Part shown: piece after piece, positions 34,529 through 42,477 of the stretch
Position numbering within the stretch: position 1 is the stretch's first letter
How the letters are laid out: each line of letters opens with the position of its first letter
Assembly (NCBI GenBank): GCA_002716125.1
Contig: PAZH01000049.1
Location: 1 to 55,090 of the forward strand
Direction: 5' to 3'
From: Rhodospirillaceae bacterium
GTDB taxonomy: Bacteria > Pseudomonadota > Alphaproteobacteria > UBA8366
Length of the DNA: 55,090 nucleotides
Program-made: the position numbers and the translations under genes
The notes under the pieces: generated by a model
Told to the model about the DNA's origin: nothing
What the model saw: only the letters and a program-made list of their open reading frames with translations
Database searches by the model: none

Positions 34529-36286
34529 ATGATCGAATCAATCGAAGAGCTGTTGAAACGCGCCGTTGCAATGCATTCGGAAGGTCGAATCGACGACGCG
34601 GCGAATATCTATGAAATCATCCTGGCGCGTGATCCGGAGAATACGGACGCGTTGCATCTTTCCGGTTTGGCCGCTCAATTCCGCGGCGACATCGATCAAG
34701 CGCTGACTTTAATTGGCCGCGCCGTCGAACTCGCTCCGGATTTTGTCCAATATCGAAGTAACTTTGGGATTCTTCTTCAGGAGGCGGGGCGGCTTGATCT
34801 TGCGCTTGAGGCGTTTCGGGAAGCGATCTCAATAAATCGGCAAATTCCCGAACTTTTTTATCATCTAGGTAATGCCTTGCGTGAGGCGGAGCAGCCGGGC
34901 GAGGCACTTAATGCCTTCCAAGACGCCGTCGCGTTGAAGCCGGACTATTCCGAAGCATTGAGCAACATTGCCGTCATCCTGCGTGAACGCGGTGAGGACG
35001 ATCTGGCATTGGTCTATCTCGAGCGCGCGGTAAAAAGCGCGGCGCCGTTTCCGCCGGCCTACACGAACCTTAGCGCTGCCTATACGGATGCTTCCCGTTT
35101 CGAGGCGGCGATCGAAGCCGGACAGGTCGCGGTCGAATTGTCGTCGAAAGATACTGCTGCGCATTTCAATCTCGGTAATGCATTCAGCGCCGCCGGTCGA
35201 CCGGCTGAAGCCTGCGCGAGCTATCATGAAGTCCTCGCATTGGATGCGACGCACGAAGACGCCTGGTGTAATCTTGGCGCTGCTCGATTGAGCGAAGAAG
35301 ATGCGGAAGGCGCAATAGAAGCTTTCGACCGGGCAATCGCCTTGAATGATCGGATCGCCGATGCGCATTGGAACCGCGCTTTGGCGCATCTCACCCTCGG
35401 TCACTTCGCCGAAGGCTGGGAGGGATATGATTGGCGTTGGGAGGCGGTCCCGTGGCTAGAGCGTCGGCAGTTTGAACAGCCGCAATGGCGAGGAGACGCA
35501 CTTCAGGGGCGAACGGTTCTCATCCATACGGAACAAGGATATGGCGATACGCTCCAGTTCGTCCGTTACTTGCCAAAAATTCATGAGATGGGCGGGCGTG
35601 TGAAACTCGCCTGCCAGCCGGCGTTGAAGCGACTTCTCCTGGACCTTCCCGGCCTTGAAGGGGTGACGGGTTATGGAGAGCCACCAGGCCCGTTCGATTT
35701 TCATCTGCCGATTATGAGTTTGCCGGAAGTCCTCGGATTAAGGTTCGAAGAGATCGAATTATGCAATGCGCCGTATCTCGTGGCGTCGGCCGATCATACG
35801 GACCTCGTGCCTTTAGACGGTTTGCCCAGGGTTGGCCTCGTGTGGCGCGGCAGCACCATCAACCTAAAGGGGATGTTCAGGTCCTGTCGTCTTTCAGACT
35901 TTGAAGGTGTTTTGAAGCGCAGAGACCTCCAGTTTTATTCGCTGCAGGTCGATATAACCGAGCAAGAACGGGATGAGCTGCAGTCTTATGGAGGCATCGA
36001 CTTGTCGCCGCAGATCAATGATTTTGCGGACAGTGCGGCACTCACGAAACATATGGACCTCATCTTGTCGGTAGATACGGCGCAGGCTCATCTTGCTGGC
36101 GGGCTCGGTATTTCTGTTTGGACGTTGCTGGCGAGGGGCGCCGATTGGCGTTGGTTCCGCGACGCTGAAAGCAGCCCTTGGTATCCCTCGATGCACATAT
36201 TCCGGCAGACGGTGCGGGGGGATTGGCGAACACCAATCGAAAATATCGATAACAAGCTCGATATGTTTTTTTCGGCTGGATGTTAG
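34529..36286 (+). CDS. TPR protein with FlmG/GT9-like glycosyltransferase domain (1)
   Basis: The protein has 585 residues. About eight TPR units cover residues 5-295. The C-terminal half is a GT-B domain of the type in 'TPR-containing glycosyltransferase' proteins such as Caulobacter FlmG: HTEQGYGDTLQFVRYLPKI, GLVWRG, and near the end ILSVDTAQAHLAGGLGISVWTLLARGADWRWFRDAESSPWYP. FlmG transfers pseudaminic acid to flagellin; FlmG-like activity on flagellin is inferred for this gene. It precedes the aminotransferase and the flagellin genes on the same strand. Confidence 0.83.
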   Translation: MIESIEELLKRAVAMHSEGRIDDAANIYEIILARDPENTDALHLSGLAAQFRGDIDQALTLIGRAVELAPDFVQYRSNFGILLQEAGRLDLALEAFREAISINRQIPELFYHLGNALREAEQPGEALNAFQDAVALKPDYSEALSNIAVILRERGEDDLALVYLERAVKSAAPFPPAYTNLSAAYTDASRFEAAIEAGQVAVELSSKDTAAHFNLGNAFSAAGRPAEACASYHEVLALDATHEDAWCNLGAARLSEEDAEGAIEAFDRAIALNDRIADAHWNRALAHLTLGHFAEGWEGYDWRWEAVPWLERRQFEQPQWRGDALQGRTVLIHTEQGYGDTLQFVRYLPKIHEMGGRVKLACQPALKRLLLDLPGLEGVTGYGEPPGPFDFHLPIMSLPEVLGLRFEEIELCNAPYLVASADHTDLVPLDGLPRVGLVWRGSTINLKGMFRSCRLSDFEGVLKRRDLQFYSLQVDITEQERDELQSYGGIDLSPQINDFADSAALTKHMDLILSVDTAQAHLAGGLGISVWTLLARGADWRWFRDAESSPWYPSMHIFRQTVRGDWRTPIENIDNKLDMFFSAGC

Positions 36287-36335
36287 GACGCCGATGACAG
36301 ATCGGGCGAATCATGAATAGGCTGTAGGCGTCCAA

Positions 36336-37454
36336 ATGGGATCCGTAATGTCCGAACCCGCGTCCAACATTCCCCTAATGCGGCCACGGTTGCCGGAAGT
36401 TTCCGCGATGTTGCCGTATTTGGAGGAAATCGACCAAAACCGCTGGTACAGTAATTTCGGACCGTTGGAGCGGCGCTTCGAGCGTAAACTCGCGGAGCAC
36501 TTCGGGCTTGGGGATCGGCAAGTCGTTTGCGTCTCCAACTGTACGCAAGGGTTAGATATATCCCTTCGGATGGCGGCTCGATTTCCGGTCGGCTATTGTT
36601 TAATGCCTTCATTTACATTCGTCGCAACGCCGCACGCGGCCGTTTCCGCCGGATTGGAGCCATACTTTCTTGACGTCGAGCGGGATACGTGGGCGCTCAG
36701 TCCGGAATCCGTGCGCGACAAACTATCCGCGATCGAAGGTCCCATCGCGGCCGTTATGCCGGTCGCTCCCTTTGGCGCGTCGATCGACTTGAGTGCATGG
36801 GATGCGTTCGCGAAAGAGACGGGCATTCCTGTCGTGATCGACTCTGCCGCTGGCTTCGATAGCGCGGCGGGCAGTGCAAATCCGCTCGTCCTGAGCCTGC
36901 ATGCAACGAAAGTGATGGGGATTGGCGAAGGGGGCGCGGTCCTTTGTACAGATGAGGCAATGGCGGAAAACATCCGCGCCGGGCGGAATTTCGGTTTTTT
37001 GGAAAGCCGGTCTGCAAAATTGGCGGGAACGAATGCGAAATTGAGCGAATATGGCGCGGCTGTCGGATTGGCGGCACTCGATTGCTGGGAAGAGACCCGT
37101 CTTTCAACGCAAGCCGTTGCACAAATCTATATTGATGTATTCAGCAAATGTATGGGTATTACGTTTGGCCCCGGCTTTTCAGTCGAAATCGCGAATTCTA
37201 CTTGCAATGTTCTCTTGGAGATGCCGGTTGCGGATCGCGTTATCTACCAACTGAAGAGTGACGGTATTGAAGCTCGCAAATGGTGGAATAATGGTTGCCA
37301 CAAAGAACCGGTGTTTACGGGGTGTGCTCGAGAACCGTTGCCGATGACTGAATTTTTAACGGAAAGAGTTGTCGGATTACCCTTTTTCCTCGGCCTTTCA
37401 AGCGGAGAGATTTCCAAGATTAGAGACAGTATAGAGTACGTCATAAAAGGGTAG
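36336..37454 (+). CDS. DegT/DnrJ/EryC1-type sugar aminotransferase
   Basis: The protein has 372 residues from ATG 36336; ATG 36348 (MSEPASNIPLM) is an alternative. It is a fold-type I PLP enzyme: substrate loop NRWYSNFGPL, glycine-rich SNCTQGLDISLRMAA, the Asp in VIDSAAGFDSAAGS, and the PLP-binding Lys in SLHATKVMGIGEGGAV. The family converts keto-sugars of nucleotide-sugars to amino-sugars, or makes other sugar amine precursors. It follows a TPR-glycosyltransferase by 49 bp and precedes the flagellin genes, consistent with building an unusual amino sugar for flagellin. Confidence 0.85.
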   Translation: MGSVMSEPASNIPLMRPRLPEVSAMLPYLEEIDQNRWYSNFGPLERRFERKLAEHFGLGDRQVVCVSNCTQGLDISLRMAARFPVGYCLMPSFTFVATPHAAVSAGLEPYFLDVERDTWALSPESVRDKLSAIEGPIAAVMPVAPFGASIDLSAWDAFAKETGIPVVIDSAAGFDSAAGSANPLVLSLHATKVMGIGEGGAVLCTDEAMAENIRAGRNFGFLESRSAKLAGTNAKLSEYGAAVGLAALDCWEETRLSTQAVAQIYIDVFSKCMGITFGPGFSVEIANSTCNVLLEMPVADRVIYQLKSDGIEARKWWNNGCHKEPVFTGCAREPLPMTEFLTERVVGLPFFLGLSSGEISKIRDSIEYVIKG

Positions 37455-37468
37455 TTCTTGCCTCTTTT

Positions 37469-37481
37469 GGTAAATGTTACC
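37469..37481. promoter_or_regulatory. FlbD-type palindrome upstream of flagellin 1
   Basis: GGTAA-ATG-TTACC is a perfect palindrome and differs from GGCAA-N3-TTGCC by one symmetrical change in each half. It lies about 97 bp upstream of the -24 element of the flagellin 1 promoter. Confidence 0.5.
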
Positions 37482-37569
37482 GGGTAAATTATGTTCTAAG
37501 GTACTTTTGTTAAAATTTTGTCCGCTAAATAAGTCATATTTTTCTGTGGGTTAATTAAGAAATTTCAGT

Positions 37570-37585
37570 TGGCACTGCTGTTGCC
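37570..37585 (+). promoter_or_regulatory. Sigma-54 promoter of flagellin 1
   Basis: TGGCACT-GCTG-TTGCC has GG-GC spacing of 12 and six of seven -24 bases. It leaves a leader of about 90 nt before the ATG at 37685. Confidence 0.88.
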
Positions 37586-37684
37586 ATTCTCCTTTTCAAT
37601 ATTTCGCGCCTGCCTTCGGATCAAACCAAAGGATATTCCGGGCGGATAGCGCGGAGCCAAGAAAGCAAGAAAGGAGTTGGCAAA

Positions 37685-38515
37685 ATGGCAGCAGAAAAAG
37701 TTAATTTGTCAGAAGCCATCCGCGGTAACCTGTTAACGTTGCAACGGTCAGCACGGGCGATTGATCAGACACAGACGCGTCTCTCTACAGGTCTTGCGGT
37801 AAACTCGGCGCTTGATGATGCCTCGGCGTTTTTTACCGCCAAGGCATTGAACAACCGCGCGTCGGATTTGCAGAGCCTTAAGACTAATACCGATCTCGCC
37901 ATCAGCACGGTCCAGGCTGCACTCGATGGTATTGACTCGATTACCGATCTAGTTGAGCAGGCAAAGGGTCTTGCGAGTTACGCAAAGGCGACTGGTGACA
38001 CGAACGAACGTTCAACGCTGGCGGTTCAGTTTAATGAGTTATTGAGCCAAGTTGATTCGCTCGCGAATGACGCGACGTTCAATGGTATAAACCTGTTGCA
38101 GGCGTCGCCAGACAACCTCGATGTAGTATTCAACGAAGACAATACATCGAACCTGACGATTACAGGTCTGGATGCGACGACTGCTTCGACCGGTATCAAT
38201 ATTGCTGTTGCGGCCAACAACTTTGGCCTCAATGCGAATATCGATACGGCCCTGACTGCGATTTCCAGCGCATTGACCACATTGCGTGGTAATGCGGCGA
38301 CCTTGGGTTCGAACGCTACTATCCTGAAAACCCGCCTAAATTTCACAGAGAACCTGACTAATACGCTGGAGAGTGGTGCTGTTAAACTCACGTTTGCTGA
38401 CTTGAACGAGGAAAGCGCCAACTTGCTGGCATTGCAGACACGCCAGCAGCTTGGCCTCAACTCTTTAGCTCTTGCCGCGCAGAGTGAGCGAGCGATCCTC
38501 AGCCTCTTCGGCTAG
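37685..38515 (+). CDS. Flagellin 1
   Basis: The protein has 276 residues. The N-terminal D0/D1 helices contain NLLTLQRSARAIDQTQTRLSTGLAVNSALDDASAFF; the C-terminal D1/D0 ends with ESANLLALQTRQQLGLNSLALAAQSERAILSLFG. There is almost no D2/D3 region, so it is a minimal flagellin as common in Alphaproteobacteria. The ATG is preceded by AAGGAG. Residues around 152-200 are identical to flagellin 2. Ser/Thr residues in that surface-side segment (NLTITGLDATTASTG) are plausible sites for the glycosyltransferases nearby. Leader translation is probably controlled by FlbT/FlaF. Confidence 0.95.
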   Translation: MAAEKVNLSEAIRGNLLTLQRSARAIDQTQTRLSTGLAVNSALDDASAFFTAKALNNRASDLQSLKTNTDLAISTVQAALDGIDSITDLVEQAKGLASYAKATGDTNERSTLAVQFNELLSQVDSLANDATFNGINLLQASPDNLDVVFNEDNTSNLTITGLDATTASTGINIAVAANNFGLNANIDTALTAISSALTTLRGNAATLGSNATILKTRLNFTENLTNTLESGAVKLTFADLNEESANLLALQTRQQLGLNSLALAAQSERAILSLFG

Positions 38516-38559
38516 AACGATCGCCCACAAGCGAACCTGAACTTTTTTGTTGCCGCCCG

Positions 38560-38613
38560 GGTAATTTTTGCCTGGTGCGGCAGGCAATAATTGCCTGGTT
38601 GGCAAATTTTGCC
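38560..38613. promoter_or_regulatory. Three FlbD-type sites upstream of flagellin 2
   Basis: GGTAA-TTT-TTGCC (38560-38572), GGCAA-TAA-TTGCC (38583-38595, extending to a 17-bp perfect palindrome 38581-38597) and GGCAA-ATT-TTGCC (38601-38613). Their centres are 23 and 18 bp apart and about 108, 86 and 68 bp upstream of the -24 element. It is the densest cluster in the window. Confidence 0.65.
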
Positions 38614-38671
38614 GAATATTTTTCCAGCTTCGGGATCGTTAAGGTATTTGAATTTAACGATTTATGCTGAT

Positions 38672-38687
38672 TGGCATGGCCGTTGCT
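38672..38687 (+). promoter_or_regulatory. Sigma-54 promoter of flagellin 2
   Basis: TGGCATG-GCCG-TTGCT has GG-GC spacing of 12, a perfect -12 element and one mismatch in the -24. It leaves a leader of about 100 nt, which contains a small hairpin (ACCGC-AGAAG-GCGGT). Confidence 0.88.
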
Positions 38688-38799
38688 CCCCAGGGAGGCG
38701 GTTCTGATCACTTCGTTAAAATATCGATAAGGTCAAAACCGTTTCATAGCGACCGCAGAAGGCGGTTGTAACCATGTGTCCTAGAATAGGAGCTTTCTC

Positions 38800-39627
38800 A
38801 TGGCAGAGGCTATCAATCTATCACAGTCGGTTCGTACGAACCTACTTACACTCCAGCGAACTTCCGATTTGATCTCGACGACCCAGACGCGTTTGTCGAC
38901 GGGTAAGAAAGTCAACTCGGCAATTGATGATGCGCCCGCGTTCTTCACCGCACGGGCGTTGAGCAACTCCGCAAACGACCTCGATGCTTTGAAATCGAAT
39001 ATTGACTTGGCGATCAGCACTATTCAGTCCGCGATCGACGGTATCGACGCGATCACTGAGCTGGTTAACCAGGCTAAAGGTCTCGCAAGTAACGCCAAAG
39101 CAACAGGTGATACGAACGAACGCTCGACCCTGGCCGTGCAGTTCAATGAGCTGCTCAGTCAGATTGACACGATTGCGAACGACTCCAGCTTTAACGGTAC
39201 GAACCTGCTTCAGGCTTCGCCCGATAACCTGGCGGTCGAATTTAATTCTGCTAATACCAGTAACCTAACAATTACTGGTCTCGATGCCACGACAGCGTCG
39301 ACAGGCATCAATATCGCAGTTGCAGCCAACAACTTTGGCTTAAATGCCAATATTGATACGGCTTTGACAGCGATTTCCAGCGCGTTGACGACCCTCCGGT
39401 CGAATGCTTCGACGATGGGTTCAAATAATACGATCCTCTCGACCCGCTTGAACTTTACCGAAAATCTCGTCAACACGCTTGAGGGTGGTGAAGGTAAGCT
39501 CACGCTGGCCGATCTTAACGAGGAAAGTGCGAATCTGCTGGCTCTTCAGACCAGGCAGCAGCTGGGTATTAACTCTTTGGCCCTCGCCGCGCAGAGCGAG
39601 CGGTCAATTCTGGCGCTCTTCGGTTAA
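38800..39627 (+). CDS. Flagellin 2
   Basis: The protein has 275 residues, a paralogue of flagellin 1 with the same D0/D1 architecture (NLLTLQRTSDLISTTQTRLSTG at the start, ESANLLALQTRQQLGINSLALAAQSERSILALFG at the end). It is preceded by AGGAG at 7-nt spacing. It shares a block of about 49 identical residues with flagellin 1 while many synonymous positions differ. It has its own sigma-54 promoter and three enhancer-like sites, and is followed by a strong terminator, so the two flagellin genes can be expressed separately. Confidence 0.95.
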   Translation: MAEAINLSQSVRTNLLTLQRTSDLISTTQTRLSTGKKVNSAIDDAPAFFTARALSNSANDLDALKSNIDLAISTIQSAIDGIDAITELVNQAKGLASNAKATGDTNERSTLAVQFNELLSQIDTIANDSSFNGTNLLQASPDNLAVEFNSANTSNLTITGLDATTASTGINIAVAANNFGLNANIDTALTAISSALTTLRSNASTMGSNNTILSTRLNFTENLVNTLEGGEGKLTLADLNEESANLLALQTRQQLGINSLALAAQSERSILALFG

Positions 39628-39636
39628 TACCCCTTT

Positions 39637-39681
39637 GGGTTCGCTGGAACCCAGGCGGGGGCTTCGGCCCCCGCCTTTTTT
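39637..39681 (+). terminator. Terminator after flagellin 2
   Basis: A perfect 9-bp GC stem GGCGGGGGC (39654-39662) with GCCCCCGCC (39667-39675), closed by a TTCG loop, is followed by TTTTTT. A second hairpin GGGTTC/GAACCC (39637-39642 with 39647-39652) lies just before it. Confidence 0.95.
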
Positions 39682-39813
39682 CTTGGCGAAGACTAGTATT
39701 CATAAACTATCGCGAAATATTTCTCTTCGTGTTATAAAGTAGACCTTAGTCTTCATTTGAGGTCGTAAATCACTTGTGGAACGACCCTTAAATATACTGC
39801 GCGACGGTGTGGA

Positions 39814-40206
39814 ATGCCTCTGAAACTAATCCTGAAACCTGGTGAGAAAGTTATTATTAATCAGGCAGTTGTTTTGAATGGCGGTGAAAAAACCGAACTC
39901 GTTCTTCAAAATAAAGCGAGTGTATTGAGAGAACGAGACATAATGACCGAAGAGAAAGCAGACAGTCCGGCAAAAAGAATTTATTTTGCTGTACAAATGA
40001 TGTATGTGTTTTCTGATAAAGAACGTCACTATCAAGGAAAATTTAACGAATTAGTAAGTTCTTTCATTGAAGCAGTACCTAGTTCGACTCCTATTTTACT
40101 TGATGTTGGACAAAAAGTTATTGAAGGTAATTTTTATAGCGCGATGAAAGACTGTAAAAAGCTGATGCGCTATGAAGAAGAGGTGCTGAAGCATGTCACC
40201 CAGTAG
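39814..40206 (+). CDS. flbT: FlbT flagellin translation regulator
   Basis: The protein has 130 residues. MPLKLILKPGEKVIINQAVV and the following segments (RIYFAVQMMYVFSDKERHYQGKF, YSAMKDCKKLMRYEEEVL) match FlbT. In Caulobacter FlbT binds flagellin mRNA leaders and lowers their translation and stability until filament assembly starts; FlaF opposes or complements this. It lies downstream of the flagellin genes and overlaps flaF by 14 bp. Its codons are much more AT-rich than those of the neighbours. Confidence 0.92.
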   Translation: MPLKLILKPGEKVIINQAVVLNGGEKTELVLQNKASVLRERDIMTEEKADSPAKRIYFAVQMMYVFSDKERHYQGKFNELVSSFIEAVPSSTPILLDVGQKVIEGNFYSAMKDCKKLMRYEEEVLKHVTQ

Positions 40207-40633
40207 TGATCCTTATCGTTCTTCGCAAAAGCTGGGCGCGGGCGCGCGCCAGACAGAAGCGCGTGCTCTGATGGAAACCGCGCGTGCGCTAGCTGATGCG
40301 CAGGAGAATATGGAGGATCTCTCTTCCTATCGTGCCGCCCTACGATTGAATTGGCGGCTTTGGACAATATTCCAGTCCGACGTTTCAGCGGCAGAAAACC
40401 CGCTGCCGGAGGACATTAAGCAGAATATCCTGAATTTAAGCGTATTTATCGATAAACATACGGTCGACGCCTTAACCAATCCGGAAGGGCGTAAACTTAA
40501 AGTCTTGATCGATATCAACCGGAATATTGCCAGCGGACTTATGACGAACCCGCCAGGTGCTGGGGATACGCCGCCGGCACCGCCTCAACCGCCGAGTGGC
40601 GGGGTAAGCGGTGGTGGTGATATCGTCGCTTAA
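40193..40633 (+). CDS. flaF: FlaF flagellin biosynthesis regulator
   Basis: The protein has 146 residues. The FlaF core (TEARALMETARALADAQ, YRAALRLNWRLWTIFQSDV, LPEDIKQNILNLSVFIDKHT, LKVLIDINRNIASGLM) is followed by a Pro/Gly-rich tail of about 25 residues. FlaF works with FlbT in controlling flagellin synthesis and is reported to interact with flagellin as a chaperone-like factor. It starts inside flbT (overlap 40193-40206) and is convergent with the long flg/glycosyltransferase operon, 23 bp away. The Pro-rich tail is longer than in most FlaF proteins. Confidence 0.92.
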   Translation: MSPSSDPYRSSQKLGAGARQTEARALMETARALADAQENMEDLSSYRAALRLNWRLWTIFQSDVSAAENPLPEDIKQNILNLSVFIDKHTVDALTNPEGRKLKVLIDINRNIASGLMTNPPGAGDTPPAPPQPPSGGVSGGGDIVA

Positions 40634-40656
40634 GTCGCCGAAGTATATGTTCTAAT

Positions 40657-42477
40657 TCAACCCGAGTAGTCGAGTAAGCTTGGCGCCTCGCCAGCGCAGT
40701 GGCGACGGAAAATCTCGATGTATGCCGTCTCCAGTGTCCGCGTGAACCGAGTCGTGTCGAACAAAGGCGCACGCGAGCGGTTGTTTTCAATTTTTTGTCT
40801 GATTGCTGCGCGCATCTCGCCATCGTTCGCAAGTTCGATAACTCGATCCGCATACGCCTTCGTTGTCGGCGTGATTAATTCGGGTAGATCTATCGCCCTG
40901 AGAAGGCTTGCAGAGACGCGCGACGCAAAATGATTGCCTTCGAGCGTGACGACGGGAAGCCCCGCCCAAAGTGCATCACTCGTGGTGGTGTGGCCATTGT
41001 AATAGCGTGTGTCGAGGGCCAAGTCGGCGCATGCCATCCGCTCGAGATGTTGTCGGCGGGGCAGCATTTCTGCAAAAATCAGTCGACGCGCCATACCGTA
41101 TCTATCGGCAATTTTCCGTAAATTCTCTTTAGCCGCATCGTTATTTTGTAGTATCCATAAACATGAGTTCTCAATATTCGAGAGTAAATTCAGCCATATT
41201 TCAAAAAATGATCTTTCTAATTTAATCGGATTATTAAAAGAACATAGTACAATTTCAAAATTTTCTATTTCTTTTGATGTATATTTGCGTGGTATTTCTT
41301 GTTTATCGTCATTACATTGATATGTATTTTCGAAAATAATGAGATTTTCTTCATAATATTGTTGCGAATTACTTGGGGTGACAATACGGTCGGTTATCGC
41401 ATAGTCGAAGAATGCTGCACCGCTCGTTCCCGGAAAACCTAAATAAGTAACTTGTATGGGGGCCGGGCGCATCGAACAAATCGCGAGACGATTGCGCCGC
41501 GTGTGTCCTTTTAAATCGACAAGAATGTCGGTGTTGTCGCCGTGAATCTTCGACGCGACGTCTCGATCCGAAAAGCCGGAAACATCGATGAATTCGTCAC
41601 ACGCGTTGCGAATGTCCGTGCGATATTGGCTACCGTCATCTGGGCCATAAGAATACGCGGTAATATGGAAGCGATCTGGGTCGTGCGCCTGAAAAACGCC
41701 GCGCATCAGATGTGCCGTCGCATGGTCGTGAAAATCCGCACTGAGGTAGCCGACACGTATAATCCGATCGTTCTTGTCGGGCGTGCGTCGTGGGAGCACT
41801 GGCGCACTTTTAGTGCGGTCGGCGAGCGATTTACTCCAGGACTGAGCGACCGCCAGGTTTATGGCCTCGTCATCGCAGCGATGAATGTTGTCGAACGGCG
41901 GTTCCGGCGTGACCTCTCCGCGGGCCAGCGCGTTTGCGTTGAGGTTATCGATTTGCCGTGACAGTTCATCAAGCTCGTCGCTCCATTCGCATGTGAGCCT
42001 GAGCAGCGGATAAAGACCTGCACTCGCGATATTGTTGTCTGGCGAGAGCTCTAACGATTGCCGGAAAGTCTGAATAGCTTCGCCCAGTCGTCCAATATCA
42101 GCATAGGCGGCGGCAAGCCGGTTCAGATTCTCCACGCCTGGCTCGAGTTCGACATGGCGTCGGAGATACGGAATAACATCTTCGGATTGTCCCGCTTCCT
42201 GCAGAAGCGCAATCAATATGGCGAGTTTCGCGGTATCGTCTTCGTCGATGGAGATCGCGGCTTTCAGGTAGCGGACCGCGTCACTCGTCCGGCCGAGTTG
42301 AACGCAAGCGATACCGGCTAAATAACCGGCGAATTCGATATGGGGGTCTGCAATGAGCGCCTTTTGACATAAGGTGAGAGCGTCTTCCCACTGGGCCTTT
42401 TCGGCAAATTCGGAAGCGGCCTGCACCATGGAGAGCGGATCGGTGTTCGCGACACCGTCGTCACGGTCCTCACGCAC
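40657..42477 (-). CDS. TPR protein with OGT-type (GT41) glycosyltransferase domain (3)
   Basis: The protein has 606 residues from GTG 42477, overlapping the previous stop by 8 bp. About four or five TPR units lie in the first 165 residues. The GT41 domain is the most OGT-like here: RVGYLSADFHDHATAHLMRGVF (catalytic-region His), DILVDLKGHTRRNRLAI, PAPIQVTYLGFPGTSG, SFNNPIKLERSFFEIWLNLL (Lys equivalent to OGT K842) and GHTTTSDALWAGLPVVTLEGNHFASRVSASLL. It very likely uses a UDP-sugar for protein O-glycosylation. Residues about 366-456 are encoded by a strikingly AT-rich stretch. It is the last gene of the flgI-flgL operon. Confidence 0.88.
   Translation of the reverse strand: MREDRDDGVANTDPLSMVQAASEFAEKAQWEDALTLCQKALIADPHIEFAGYLAGIACVQLGRTSDAVRYLKAAISIDEDDTAKLAILIALLQEAGQSEDVIPYLRRHVELEPGVENLNRLAAAYADIGRLGEAIQTFRQSLELSPDNNIASAGLYPLLRLTCEWSDELDELSRQIDNLNANALARGEVTPEPPFDNIHRCDDEAINLAVAQSWSKSLADRTKSAPVLPRRTPDKNDRIIRVGYLSADFHDHATAHLMRGVFQAHDPDRFHITAYSYGPDDGSQYRTDIRNACDEFIDVSGFSDRDVASKIHGDNTDILVDLKGHTRRNRLAICSMRPAPIQVTYLGFPGTSGAAFFDYAITDRIVTPSNSQQYYEENLIIFENTYQCNDDKQEIPRKYTSKEIENFEIVLCSFNNPIKLERSFFEIWLNLLSNIENSCLWILQNNDAAKENLRKIADRYGMARRLIFAEMLPRRQHLERMACADLALDTRYYNGHTTTSDALWAGLPVVTLEGNHFASRVSASLLRAIDLPELITPTTKAYADRVIELANDGEMRAAIRQKIENNRSRAPLFDTTRFTRTLETAYIEIFRRHCAGEAPSLLDYSG

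Noticed and set aside
23882..37454. Mobile element carrying the accessory genes
   Set aside because: No transposase, integrase, terminal repeats or tRNA-type attachment site was seen at either edge.
38599..38614. TTGGCAAATTTTGCC before flagellin 2 as a sigma-54 promoter
   Set aside because: The spacing is 10 bp; it is better explained as a palindromic enhancer-like site, with the real promoter at 38672-38687.
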